A DNA stretch of 64,000 nucleotides, from positions 248,001 to 312,000 of the forward strand of contig AP027078.1 in NCBI GenBank assembly GCA_027943885.1. The letters run 5' to 3'. Below the pieces are notes generated by a model, which made no database searches, was not told where the DNA came from, and saw only the letters and a list, made by a program, of their open reading frames with translations. A program made the position numbers and the translations under genes. Position 1 is the stretch's first letter. Every line of letters begins with the position of its first letter. This DNA is from Candidatus Tyloplasma litorale. Lineage in GTDB: Bacteria; Bacillota_I; Bacilli_A; Mycoplasmatales; Hepatoplasmataceae. Shown here in pieces: positions 45,830 through 55,099 of this stretch.

Positions 45830-46745
45830 TGTTGCTTTTTTAGGAACTCCAAAAATAGGTGCTGCTGCTTTAAAATCACTTATTAATAGTAATAGAATAA
45901 ATGTTGTTGTTGTTGTAACAAATGAGGATAAAGCAATAGGTAGAAAACACTCCAAACTACAAGAAACACCAGTTGCAACATTGGCAATTCAAAATAATAT
46001 AAAAGTAATAAAAACAAATTCGATAAATAAAGATATAAATAAATTAAAAGATTTTACATTTGATTATATAGTAACTTGTGCTTTTGGCCAATTCTTGAAT
46101 GATAAGGTTTTGGCTTTACCCAAAGAAAAAGCAATAAATATACATGGATCACTTTTACCAGAAGGCAGAGGTGGTGCGCCAATACATTGAGCCATAATAA
46201 AAGGGAAAGAAGAAACAGGTATTTCAATGATGGAAATGGTTTCTAAGATGGATGCTGGTAATTATTATGATCAATTTAAAATTCAAATAAACAAAAATGA
46301 TAATGTAGATACTTTATTTGAAAAAATGTCTAATTTAATTGAGGAAAAAGCTGCAATAGGATTAATAAATATTGATAATGGTTTAAAATCTACAAAACAA
46401 GATGAATCAAAAGTTGAGTTTTGATTAAATATCAAAAAAGAAGATGCAAAAATTAATTTTAATCAAAACAATATATCTGTCAGAAATCAAATAAGAGGTT
46501 TAACTTCTAAGCCTGGAGCTTGAACAATAATTGATAACAAAATTATAAAAGTACATAATTCTAAATTGATTAATAGAAAAACAAATAAAAAACCCGGAAC
46601 AATAATTGATGTTAATGATTATGGAATAATTATTGCAACAAAGGAAAAATGTATTGCAATTTTTGATATAACAATTGAAGGATCAAAAAGAAAAATAATA
46701 ACATCAAAAGATAAAGAAAAATTTATAAATTCAACTATAGAATAA
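45822..46745 (+). CDS. fmt: Methionyl-tRNA formyltransferase
   Basis: The protein is 307 residues. It formylates initiator Met-tRNA. The catalytic motif NIHGSLLPEGRGGAPIHWAI near residue 105-125 contains the Asn, His and SLLP loop; FLGTPKIGAAAL at the N-terminus and the C-terminal OB-like domain with IRGLTSKPGAWT are also typical. The ATG lies in the DUF2779 gene and is preceded by a GGAGA ribosome-binding site. Trp codons are TGA. Its stop is directly at the foot of a terminator. Confidence 0.95.
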
Positions 46746-46782
46746 TCACTCATATTTATGAGTGGTTTTTATTTGGTATAAT
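46745..46782 (+). terminator. Terminator after fmt and extended -10 promoter of lepA
   Basis: CACTCATATTTATGAGTG forms a 7-bp hairpin with T tail (46748-46772). The extended -10 box TGGTATAAT (46774-46782) follows at once and should drive lepA. Confidence 0.75.
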
Positions 46783-46793
46783 ATTAAAAGTTA

Positions 46794-48617
46794 ATGAAAA
46801 AACAAAATATAAGAAATTTCTCTATAATAGCACACATTGATCATGGTAAGTCAACTTTAGCAGATCGTATTTTAGAAATGTCAAATTCTGTTGTTGAACG
46901 TGATATGAAAGCTCAACTTTTGGATACAATGGATTTAGAAAGAGAAAGAGGAATAACAATAAAACTTAATTCAGTTCAAGTTAAATATAAAAGAAATAAT
47001 GAAGAATATATATTAAATTTAATTGATACACCAGGACATGTTGATTTTACTTATGAAGTATCAAGATCATTGGCAGCTTCAGAAGGGGCTATTTTACTAG
47101 TTGATTCAACACAAGGTGTTCAACCTCAAACTATTGCAAATATGTATTTGGCATTGGAAAATAATTTAGAAATAATTCCTGTTATTAATAAAATTGATAT
47201 GGAAGCTTCTGATGTTGAAAAAACAAAGAGAGATATGTTAAAAACATTAGGTATAGATGCTTCTAATGCTCCATTGATTTCTGCAAAAACAGGTCTTAAT
47301 GTTGAAAAAGTTTTTGATCAAATTATTGATTTAATTCCTTATCCAAATAATGCAGATGATAATGCGCCATTAAGAGCATTAGTTTTTGATTCTTACTTTG
47401 ATTCTTATAAAGGAATAATAATATTTGTTAGAATTGAAGAAGGAATATTAAAAAAAGGGGATAAAATTAAATTTATTCAACATAATAAAGAAGTTGAAGT
47501 AGTTTCTGTGGGAATAAATACCCCTAAAGAAGTTGAAAAGGAATATTTAGAATCTGGAGAAACTGGTTGGGTAATAACTAATGTTAAAGATATAAAACAA
47601 GTAGCCATTGGTGACACAATAACTCATATTGAAAATACTAATATTGAACCATTACCAGGTTATAAACCTTCTAAACCTATGGTTTTTTCAGGGTTTTACC
47701 CAATAGAAACAGAAAAATATCAACAATTGGAAGATGCTTTGGAAAAAATTTCTTTATCTGATTCTTCATTAGAATATGAAAAAGAAACTTCACAAGCCTT
47801 AGGATTTGGATTTAGAGTTGGCTTTCTTGGATTGTTACACATGGAAATAATTCAAGAAAGAATACAAAGAGAATTTAATATTAGTTTAATCGCTACTGCA
47901 CCATCTGTTATATATAAAATTAATAAAAATAATGGTGAAAGTTTATTTGTTCAAAATCCATATCAATTTCCAGATAGAAGTATAATTAAAAATATTGAGG
48001 AACCATATGTTAGAATGTCTATTTTTTCTCCACAAGAATATATTGGTAAACTTATGGAATATGTTCATAAAAAAAGAGGAAATTATATAGGTTTAGAAAT
48101 ATTTTCTGATTCAATGAACTCATTGATATATGAAATACCTATGGGAGAAATAGTTTTTGATTTTTTTGATACAATAAAATCAATATCTAAAGGTTATGCT
48201 TCATTTGATTATGAGCAAATAGGTTATAAAGTAGGTAATTTAGTTAAAATGGATATATTAGTGGCTGGTGAACCTGTTGATGCTCTTTCTTTAATAATTG
48301 ATAAAAATCAAGCATATTATTCTGGAAGAAGTTTAACTCAGAAATTAAAAGATATTATCCCTAGACAAAATTTTGAAATACCTGTGCAAGCTGCCATTGG
48401 TGGAAAAATTATAGCAAGAGAAACAATCAAAGCATATAGAAAAGATGTTACAGGACATCTTTATGGTGGAGATGTTTCAAGAAAGAAAAAACTTCTTAAT
48501 AAACAAAAAAAAGGGAAGAAAAAAATGAAAATAATTGGTTCTGTAGAAGTGCCTCAACAAGCATTTGTAGCTGTTCTTAAAACTAATAATGAAAATAAAG
48601 AACCAACAAAAAAATAA
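46794..48617 (+). CDS. lepA: Elongation factor 4 (LepA)
   Basis: The protein is 607 residues. This translational GTPase is thought to help back-translocation or 30S biogenesis. GTPase motifs: AHIDHGKST (G1), RERGITIK (G2), DTPGHVDF (G3) and NKID (G4). Domain II, the EF-G-like domains III and V, and the LepA-specific C-terminal tail ([22 protein letters not shown]) are all present. It uses no TGA Trp codon, and GWVI uses TGG. It lies 11 bases after its promoter with little space for a leader, so the transcript is nearly leaderless. Confidence 0.97.
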   Translation: MKKQNIRNFSIIAHIDHGKSTLADRILEMSNSVVERDMKAQLLDTMDLERERGITIKLNSVQVKYKRNNEEYILNLIDTPGHVDFTYEVSRSLAASEGAILLVDSTQGVQPQTIANMYLALENNLEIIPVINKIDMEASDVEKTKRDMLKTLGIDASNAPLISAKTGLNVEKVFDQIIDLIPYPNNADDNAPLRALVFDSYFDSYKGIIIFVRIEEGILKKGDKIKFIQHNKEVEVVSVGINTPKEVEKEYLESGETGWVITNVKDIKQVAIGDTITHIENTNIEPLPGYKPSKPMVFSGFYPIETEKYQQLEDALEKISLSDSSLEYEKETSQALGFGFRVGFLGLLHMEIIQERIQREFNISLIATAPSVIYKINKNNGESLFVQNPYQFPDRSIIKNIEEPYVRMSIFSPQEYIGKLMEYVHKKRGNYIGLEIFSDSMNSLIYEIPMGEIVFDFFDTIKSISKGYASFDYEQIGYKVGNLVKMDILVAGEPVDALSLIIDKNQAYYSGRSLTQKLKDIIPRQNFEIPVQAAIGGKIIARETIKAYRKDVTGHLYGGDVSRKKKLLNKQKKGKKKMKIIGSVEVPQQAFVAVLKTNNENKEPTKK

Positions 48618-48638
48618 GGAAAAAGGAATTATAAAATT

Positions 48639-49406
48639 ATGGAATTTAATCAAATTGGCCACTATTGATATAGTGGAATGTTTATAGAACCAAGTTTTTG
48701 AATAGGTAGTTTAATATTTTGTTTTATTGCATATATAATAGGATCGATAAATTCAGCTCAAATACTATCTATAGCTGGTTCTAAAAATATTGGTGAAACT
48801 GGAAGTAGAAATTTTGGTGCTACAAATGCTGGACGTGCATATGGAGTTAAAGGGTTTGTTTTTGTTTTCTTATTTGATATGCTTAAAGCTGTTTTTGTGG
48901 CAATTATTTTAACTATGATAGCTACAAAAGGAACTTTTGATTTAAATTCAATTGATCCTAATTATTTATTTGCTTATGCATCAATACCTGGAGCAATTGT
49001 TTTTGTTATAATAGGTCATTCATTTCCTATATTTTTTGGTTTTAAAGGTGGTAAAGGTGTTGCAACAGCTTTTGGTTCTATAATTGTCCTTAATTGAATT
49101 TTTGCAATTATAGCTATATCAGTTTTTCTTTTAACAATAAAATATATGAGATGAGTATCTTTAGGTTCTATCTTTGGAACTATAGTGGGTTCTATGTTAG
49201 TTTGTTTTGCTCACCCATTTTTATATACAACTTGCCCTAATTTATTCTTCTATTGAACATTTAATTGAATTTCATCAATTTCTTCTCTTTTTGTATGTTT
49301 ATTTGTGATTGTTAGACATAGAAGCAATATAATTAGAATATACCAAGGAAAAGATCCTTTAATAAAACCAAAAGGATATGTACCATCAGATGTTATTAAA
49401 CAATAA
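48639..49406 (+). CDS. plsY: Glycerol-3-phosphate acyltransferase PlsY
   Basis: The protein is 255 residues, membrane-embedded, with about seven hydrophobic helices. It transfers acyl from acyl phosphate to glycerol 3-phosphate, the first step of phospholipid synthesis. The three family motifs are recognisable: GSINSAQI plus GETGSRNFGATNAGRAYG, IGHSFPIFFGFKGGKGVATAFG, and a C-terminal IVRHRSNIIRIYQGKDP. A slightly long N-terminus (about 20 residues before the first helix) carries several Trp codons written TGA. The gene ends by overlapping a small unknown gene by 17 bases. Confidence 0.93.
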
Positions 49407-49806
49407 AAATAATGATTACTATGTAATACAAAGTAATAAAGATTGAAATAATTTAAAAGAAAAAGAAAAATTAGTTTATATTTCCAATGATGCTTATTTT
49501 GGATACCGAGCAATGGAAAAAAAATCAATAAAAATTTTATATGATCCTTTTATAATTGATAATTTGGTTAGACTTTGCAAGGAATCTAGAAAATTTCCTC
49601 AAACTTCACATGTTTTAATTTTTAATTCTAATAATATGGGTTTTGATTCTGAAATTTCAGAAAAATTCTTTTTAAAAATAGCCACTAGAAAAATAGAAGA
49701 AATTTTAAATTTAAACAAAAATATTAAATTATTTTTTAAAATTGAAACAGAAAAATTAGATAAAAAAATAATCATTAGTATTCTAAATAAAATATATAAA
49801 AATTAA
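49390..49806 (+). CDS. Hypothetical protein after plsY
   Basis: A 138-residue soluble protein starting at an ATG within plsY, giving MLLNNKNNDYYVIQSNKDW. It has IKILYDPFIIDNLVRLCKESRKFP and a Lys/Asn/Ile-rich C-terminus. I do not recognise a family; a mixed alpha/beta fold is likely. The upstream part needs TGA read as Trp (49444-49446 region). The overlap with plsY suggests coupled translation. The alternative start at 49513 would remove 41 residues. It ends about 70 bases before the next gene. Confidence 0.55.
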
Positions 49807-49875
49807 AAAAAATAATATTTGTTATAATTTAGTTATATATTAAAATTTTAATTTAATTTCGTAAGGAGGGAATTT

Positions 49876-50250
49876 ATGATAATGAAATTTTTTTGAACAA
49901 TTGTTGTTGCAATTGGTGGTTTTGCAGGACTTACAGCAGTTGGAGAAGCTATAGGTCATTTGACAAATAATGTAGATGATACTAGCACCGCTTGAGAATG
50001 AATTGTTTTAATTATTGGATTTTTTATTGCTATTGCACCAGCATGATTTATGTGAAAAGGTACAAAATTAATACCTATAGTATCTAATATAATAATTAGA
50101 ATATTAACAATAATTATTGTTTATGGATTAGCAGCATTTGGTATGTATTTTGCAAGTAATGATAATCTTTCAGATGCAGCTTGAATTTGTAGTATGGTAT
50201 CTGCAGCATTGATTGTTGCATTCTCATTAATTGGTATTTGATTGAAATAA
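49876..50250 (+). CDS. Four-helix membrane protein of unknown function
   Basis: The protein is 124 residues, almost entirely made of four membrane helices (about residues 5-28, 40-60, 68-90 and 98-122), with short loops and many Gly/Ala/Ile residues. The second loop is NNVDDTSTAWEW. It has five or more TGA Trp codons. A near-perfect AAGGAGG ribosome-binding site precedes the ATG, which predicts efficient translation. A -10-like TATAATTT lies at about 49821-49828 upstream. I do not recognise a family. Confidence 0.72.
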
Positions 50251-50287
50251 TCAAATATTTTTTTATTTTATATTATATAATTTAAAT

Positions 50288-50989
50288 ATGAACAATGATA
50301 TTTATGAAAAATTATATACAATAGCTAAAAAAAGAAGAGCAATAAAGATATATGATGAAACAAAAGATATTTCAACAGATGATTTATACAAAATTTTCAA
50401 ATTTACTAATTCTTCTCCTTCATCAATGGGCATAGAAGCATGAAGAGTCCTAAATATTAAAAGAGGAAATTTAAAAAAAGAAATATCTAATGTATTTGAA
50501 AGTTATAATATCCAAAGAGTGGATCAAGCTTCTGTTATTTCAATATTTATAGTAAAGAAAGAAGAATGATTTAATCCTAATAATTCTATTTTATTTGAAA
50601 GATTAAAAAGAAAATTAAATGTTATTCAACCAAAAATTGATGAAAATAAAATAAAAGAAATGGTATTAAATTCTTTAAAACATATACAAGAAACATATGT
50701 TGAAAATAATAAAATTGATGCAACAGAATGAGCTAAAAAACAATCATACATAGCAATGGGTTATATGATGTTAGCAGCACAATCATTAAATATTAGTACA
50801 ACACCAATTGAAGGATTTAAAGAAGAATTATTAAATGAATTCTTATTAAATAAAAATTTAATTGATGAAAATGAAACTACTTCAGTTGCTGTTGCAATGG
50901 GTTATTCAGATTCAGAAAAGAATGAGCCAATAATAGGAAAAGAACAAATAAGAATTGATGTAGATGATCAATTTAAAATAATAGAATAA
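50288..50989 (+). CDS. Nitroreductase-family protein
   Basis: The protein is 233 residues. Members are FMN-dependent NAD(P)H oxidoreductases. It has the flavin phosphate-binding start KKRRAIKIYDETKDIS, TNSSPSSMGIEAWRVL, and the second-half signature WAKKQSYIAMGYMMLAAQSLNISTTPIEGF followed by VAVAMGYSDSEKNEP. Those are diagnostic of NfsB-like nitroreductases. It has its own promoter (TATATAAT just upstream) and a following terminator. It might contribute to redox balance or oxidative defence; the natural substrate is not known. Confidence 0.9.
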
Positions 50990-51002
50990 TAGATATTATA
51001 TA

Positions 51003-51045
51003 AAAAAACTAGAGCATAAAAAACTCTAGTTTTTTTTTTTTTTTT
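51003..51045. terminator. Terminator between the nitroreductase gene and the convergent DJ-1 gene
   Basis: AAAACTAGAG/CTCTAGTTTT stem with a 9-base loop, followed by a run of about 16 T (51030-51045). The A-rich left side allows a weaker terminator for the minus strand too. Confidence 0.85.
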
Positions 51046-51583
51046 AATTTTTACTTTCGATAAATTTTGCTAAATTTTCAGCATATTCAATAGAAATTTG
51101 CATTTTTGTGCCTGTAAAAATATTTCCATCACCTATGTAATTAACATCATTAATATAATCAGCTTCATTTTTAATTAATATTTCAATTAATTTTTTATCA
51201 GGGAAAACAACAGATTTTTTATTTTTTAATAATCCTCTTTTGGCTAGCAAAGAAGGTGCTGCACAAATAGCTGCAATTATTTTATTTTCAGATGAAAAAT
51301 GAAATAGTATTTCATCAAATTTAATATTTGAATCTAAATTTTCAACTCCAATTGTTCCACCAGGTATAAATAAAGCATCATATTCATCGATATATCCTTT
51401 TAAATTTTTATATATACTATCAGCACCTATGATAGTATTGTGATTAGCTACTATCATTTTTGAATCAGTTAAAGAAACAGAATCAACATCTATTCCTTTT
51501 CTAATTAATATATCTCTAACTGCAATATATTCTGTTTCCTCAAATCCTTCAATTAAAGGAACTAACACCTTTTTATTTGACAT
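51044..51583 (-). CDS. DJ-1/PfpI family protein
   Basis: The protein is 179 residues from the chosen ATG (51583); an ATG 21 bases upstream gives 186. Signature elements: LVPLIEGFEETEYIAVRDIL (conserved Glu), ALFIPGGTIGVENL, and the nucleophile Cys in IIAAICAAPSLLAKRGLL. Members are glyoxalases, deglycases or redox-responsive chaperone-like proteins; function here is not predictable. The start choice: the upstream ATG has its AAGG too close (2 bases), whereas MSNKKVLVPLIEGF is the usual family start. It overlaps the end of nadE by 11 bases. Confidence 0.9.
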   Translation of the reverse strand: MSNKKVLVPLIEGFEETEYIAVRDILIRKGIDVDSVSLTDSKMIVANHNTIIGADSIYKNLKGYIDEYDALFIPGGTIGVENLDSNIKFDEILFHFSSENKIIAAICAAPSLLAKRGLLKNKKSVVFPDKKLIEILIKNEADYINDVNYIGDGNIFTGTKMQISIEYAENLAKFIESKN

Positions 51584-52370
51584 CTTTATATTTATATACT
51601 CCATCCTTTTTATGATTATTTTTATTAATTATTTCTTCTATTTTTTCAACAGATTTTTTATTTATTTTTTCATTTTTATTATATTTTTCTAATTCATCAT
51701 AAGTGAATCCTAATTCTTCTTCATCTGTTTGACCTTCTCAAAGATCTGCTGATGGAGAAGAATTTATTATCATTTCAGGAATATTAAGTTCTTTAGCCAT
51801 TTTTTTTACTTCACTTTTATAAAGATCACTAATTGGAGCAATATCACCAACACCATCTCCTCATTTAGTGTAATATCCAATTATCATTTCAGATAAATTA
51901 GATGTTTCTAAAACTAAATAATTTAATTTTTGAGCATGAGCATAAATAGCAATCATTCTTAATCTAGCTTTAATATTACCCTTTATTTGATTTAAATTAT
52001 CTAAATCTAAATATGATTTATCAATGGGAGCATTCCCTGTTTTTTCATATTCTTCATATGTTTCTAATGAAGCATATTTATCTTCAATTTCAAATATATT
52101 TTTCACAAGGTTTTCAAAAGAGTCAGTTAAATCTATTGATTTATCTTCTATATTAAGAAAATTAATAGTTCTTAAATAGTTTCTTTTGGCATTTGTTGAA
52201 GAATTAATACCTATAAAAATACCAAATGTATTATTTGGGAATGCCTTTTTAGCTAAGGCTGCAGTTACTGCAGAATCAACACCTCCAGATATTGCAACAG
52301 CAAGACCATCTGCATTGGCTTCTTTAACTTTATTTTGTAATCATTTTATTCTTTTTTCAATTTCTAACAT
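51573..52370 (-). CDS. nadE: Ammonia-dependent NAD synthetase
   Basis: The protein is 265 residues. It amidates nicotinate adenine dinucleotide to NAD, the step after NadD. It has the PP-loop [13 protein letters not shown] near residue 24, [52 protein letters not shown] and PSADLWEGQTDEEELGF. No glutaminase domain is present, so it uses ammonia. Four TGA codons specify Trp. A promoter-like minus-strand TATAAT lies just upstream of the start (near 52377-52383). Confidence 0.95.
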
Positions 52371-52402
52371 ATAAATCTATTATATCACTCCACAAAAAAT
52401 AA

Positions 52403-52430
52403 ATAAAAAAAGAGCAATGCTCTTTTTTTA
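52403..52430 (-). terminator. Terminator of the rplU-prp-rpmA operon
   Basis: AAGAGCA-A-TGCTCTT perfect stem with flanking A and T runs; on the minus strand it follows the rpmA stop codon. Confidence 0.85.
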
Positions 52431-52712
52431 TTTATTATTAGGAATCACGTTAACTAACTTTCTTCCTCTTTTTTTATCATATTTAACTATTCCGTCAATT
52501 AATGCAAAAAGTGTATCATCAGAACCTTTTTTAACATTTAATCCTGGATGTATTTTTGTACCTCTTTGTCTAAAAATAATCATTCCTGCTTTGCATTCTT
52601 GACCATCAGCTATTTTTTGTCCTAATCTTCTACCTGCAGAATCTCTTCCATTTTTTGTAGAACCTACACCTTTTTTATGAGCAAATAATTGCAAATTTAA
52701 TTTAAAATTCAT
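52428..52712 (-). CDS. rpmA: 50S ribosomal protein L27 (with cleavable N-terminal extension)
   Basis: The protein is 94 residues. It begins with [25 protein letters not shown]: the [11 protein letters not shown] stretch is the Firmicutes-type extension that the protease Prp removes before L27 can work at the peptidyl-transferase centre. The rest ([27 protein letters not shown]) is standard L27. The gene encoding Prp lies immediately upstream. An AAGGAG ribosome-binding site is at the end of prp. Confidence 0.96.
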   Translation of the reverse strand: MNFKLNLQLFAHKKGVGSTKNGRDSAGRRLGQKIADGQECKAGMIIFRQRGTKIHPGLNVKKGSDDTLFALIDGIVKYDKKRGRKLVNVIPNNK

Positions 52713-52715
52713 TAT

Positions 52716-53021
52716 TTATATCTCCTTAATTTTGATATGTTTTTCGTTATTTTCTTCAATGGTTTTTAAAGAAATTTCTAATGTGTTAAGAATAATTTCA
52801 TTTTTATTTGAAAAACTATTAACAATTATATTAACATAACCATTTTTTATTTCAATATTTAAAAAATCTAATTCTAATGAATTTAAAATACCATAAACAA
52901 CAGAACTAACACCAGCACAAACAAGATCAAATTTACTATTCCCTATTTTTGCATTAGCATGTCCTTTAATACTAAACTCTTTTATTTTATTATTAGATTT
53001 TAAAATATCAACTTTAATCAT
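52716..53021 (-). CDS. prp: Ribosomal-processing cysteine protease Prp
   Basis: The protein is 101 residues. It cleaves the N-terminal extension of L27. The catalytic pair is visible in IKGHANAKIGNSKFDLVCAGVSSVVYGIL: His in GHA and Cys in VCAGVS. The ATG at 53021 gives the usual MIKVDILK start; the ATG seven codons upstream lies deep in rplU and has no support. It overlaps rplU by 8 bases and precedes rpmA by 3 bases, the conserved L21-Prp-L27 arrangement. Confidence 0.94.
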   Translation of the reverse strand: MIKVDILKSNNKIKEFSIKGHANAKIGNSKFDLVCAGVSSVVYGILNSLELDFLNIEIKNGYVNIIVNSFSNKNEIILNTLEISLKTIEENNEKHIKIKEI

Positions 53022-53337
53022 TTTCAACAATAATTTTCTCAATTAATAATCTTGTGTATGGTTGTCTATGACCTTGTTTTTTAGATCAATTTGATTTAGC
53101 CTTTGTTCTAAATATAATAACTTTAGGACCTTTACCTTGTTTTTCAACAATAGCTTCTACTTTACCTTTTAAAATAGGTTTTCCATATGATAGTTTTTTT
53201 CCATCTGAGTAAGATAAAATTTCAGTAAAAATTACTTTTTCTCCAACTTCATTGTTAAGTTTCTCTACTCAAATAGGTTCACCGACTTGAACTTTCAATT
53301 GTTTACCACCGGTTTTTATAATAGCATATTCTGCCAT
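53014..53337 (-). CDS. rplU: 50S ribosomal protein L21
   Basis: The protein is 107 residues; it is split in a standard-code reading by two TGA Trp codons. It starts [27 protein letters not shown] and has the conserved [34 protein letters not shown] near the C-terminus. TATGGAGGT lies 6 bases before the ATG. It is the first gene of the L21-Prp-L27 operon and sits behind a structured leader. Confidence 0.95.
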
Positions 53338-53425
53338 ATTATTACCTCCATAGACTCGCCTTAATAGGTGGTTTATCTCTTAAGAACCTATTAAAGTGCG
53401 GTTGCTGTGATAATATAATTATCAC
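53338..53425 (-). promoter_or_regulatory. L21 ribosomal protein leader
   Basis: On the minus strand the leader has CTTTAATAGGT/ACCTATTAAGG (plus 53362-53372 and 53386-53396 region) closing an AAGAGATAAACC-type loop, followed by GCGAGTCTATGGAGGT before the rplU start. This agrees with the L21 leader element known upstream of rplU in Firmicutes, thought to mediate feedback by a ribosomal protein. Recognition is from the pattern and position, not a covariance search. Confidence 0.65.
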
Positions 53426-53465
53426 TTTATAATTTTAACAAATTTATATTATTTATTTTTAAAAA

Positions 53466-53495
53466 ATAAAAAAAACTAGTATTAAACTAGTCCAA
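53466..53495 (-). terminator. Terminator of greA
   Basis: ACTAGT-TTAAT-ACTAGT hairpin followed by eight T on the minus strand, directly after the greA stop. Confidence 0.85.
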
Positions 53496-53497
53496 TT

Positions 53498-54010
53498 TTA
53501 ATGAGATACAGAAATTTTTAGAATTTTTATTTTATATTTTTTATCTGTATTTATAGTGATTTCAGATCCTTCTTTAGAACCCATTATTGATTTTGCAAAT
53601 ATAGAACTCGCACTTATTTTTGGAACTTCGAAAAAAGGATTATATTCTGAATCAGGAACAATCACAACTTCAAATTCCTTTCCATCTTTTTCATACTTAA
53701 CTTTAGAACCTAAATGAACTTCAGAAGTATTTTTATCAACTTTAATAATTTTAGCTCTTACAAGAATGTCTTCAATTTTAGCTATTTCTGCTTCAATTTC
53801 AACTTGCTTATTTTTAGCTGCATCATATTCAGCATTTTCTGATAAATCACCTTGTGCTCTTGCTTCAGCTAATTCAGCTTGCATTTTAGGTCTTTCAACA
53901 TTAATTAATTCACTTAATTTTTCTTCTAAGTCTTTCTTACCTTCAGATGTTAACTCAATTTTATTTGAATCATCCAAATTAACACCAATATTAAATTTAT
54001 TTTTTGCCAT
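53498..54010 (-). CDS. greA: Transcript cleavage factor GreA
   Basis: The protein is 170 residues. GreA rescues backtracked RNA polymerase by stimulating cleavage of the transcript. The coiled-coil tip motif is present: AEARAQGDLSENAEYDAAKNKQ, with the acidic DLSENAEY residues that reach the active site. The C-terminal domain has VHLGSKVKY and SSIFAKSIMGSKEGSEI. The N-terminus is about 12 residues longer than usual. It is probably transcribed with the upstream udk-ruvX-alaS genes, 21 bases from udk. Confidence 0.95.
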   Translation of the reverse strand: MAKNKFNIGVNLDDSNKIELTSEGKKDLEEKLSELINVERPKMQAELAEARAQGDLSENAEYDAAKNKQVEIEAEIAKIEDILVRAKIIKVDKNTSEVHLGSKVKYEKDGKEFEVVIVPDSEYNPFFEVPKISASSIFAKSIMGSKEGSEITINTDKKYKIKILKISVSH

Positions 54011-54031
54011 ACTTAAATTTCCCTAATATAA

Positions 54032-54664
54032 CTATTTTACCACTATTGAGTTTAATAAGTTAATCATTCTTTCTTTTTCTTTGTCCACAAATTCCTCATT
54101 GTTTTTAATAATAAAATCTGCAAAATCATTTGTAATCTTAATGTATTTGTTATGCATTGGTTTAATATCATTTATTCATCTTTTTAAAAAGAAATCAAGT
54201 TCAAAAATTTGTTTACTTCTAATGGAAGAATCTCTTCTAATTCTTCTTACTAATCTAACATCATCATCAGCATGAATAAATATTTTAGAATGAGATATTT
54301 CTCTTAATTCTTTATTTGCTAGTGCAAACAATCCTTCTATTATAATAACTTCATTAGAAGTATATTTTATTTTTTCACCTATATGCTTATAAAAATTAAA
54401 ATCATAAGTTTTTTTAACTATATTTTTTCCTGCCATTAATTTTTTAATATCAGAAATAAATAATTCTCAATCTACTGTTTTTGGGTCATCTCAATTTACA
54501 TCTAGACCATTATTTTCTGGTAATTGATCAATAGATTTGTAATAATTATCCATTGTAACAAGAGTAGATTTAATACCTCTATTTAAATATTCTTGAGATA
54601 TTATTTTAGCAATCATTGTTTTTCCAGATGCCGTCCCACCAGCAACAAGTATTAATTTTTTCAT
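54032..54664 (-). CDS. udk: Uridine kinase
   Basis: The protein is 210 residues. It phosphorylates uridine and cytidine for pyrimidine salvage. P-loop GGTASGKTMIAK, VTMDNYYKS, VNWDDPKTVDWELF, KTYDFNFYKH, VIIIEGLFAL and RLVRRIRRDSSIRS are all in the right order. Four Trp codons are TGA. The start at 54664 is 12 bases after the ruvX stop and preceded by an AAAGAGAG-like site. It belongs to the alaS-ruvX-udk run on the minus strand. Confidence 0.94.
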
Positions 54665-54676
54665 AATCTCTCTTTT

Positions 54677-55099
54677 CTAAAAATGATGATTTAAATAATC
54701 AACTAACATAACATAAGAAGCAGCCATATCTTTATATTCATTTATATTTTTTTTATATTTATTATTCATTTTTAATAATTCAATCCCTCTTTTTGTAGAA
54801 AATCTTTCATCAAAGAGTTTAATTATTATTTCATCATCTAAAATTTTTTTCAATGCTTCATTAAATTTTTCAACAGCAAAAGTCATTTCTGATTTTTTTC
54901 CATCTGTTCTTAATGGATAACCTAAAAGTATTTTATAAATTTTATATGTTTTAGTTAAATCTAATATTTTTTTTAAAGCAGATTGATAATTATTTTTTTC
55001 AAAAGTAAAATTCTCCAATGGAATTGCTATGATGTTTGATTCATCAGAAATAGATATTCCTAATGATTTACTTCCTAAATCTAAACTTAAAATTCTCAT
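54677..55099 (-). CDS. ruvX: RuvX/YqgF family RNase H-like protein
   Basis: The protein is 140 residues. The family has been proposed to act as a Holliday-junction resolvase or in 16S rRNA 5'-end processing. It has the RNase H-fold start [18 protein letters not shown] (Asp), ILLGYPLRTDGKKSEMT, KLFDERFSTKRG (Asp/Glu) and DMAASYVMLVDYL (Asp). It follows alaS with overlapping ends: its ATG is inside the last codons of alaS. This alaS-ruvX order is conserved in Firmicutes. Confidence 0.93.
   Translation of the reverse strand: MRILSLDLGSKSLGISISDESNIIAIPLENFTFEKNNYQSALKKILDLTKTYKIYKILLGYPLRTDGKKSEMTFAVEKFNEALKKILDDEIIIKLFDERFSTKRGIELLKMNNKYKKNINEYKDMAASYVMLVDYLNHHF

Noticed and set aside
51030-51045. 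16-base T run as a phase-variable tract
   Set aside because: It is the tail of a terminator, outside coding sequence and not in a promoter spacer, although its length may vary.
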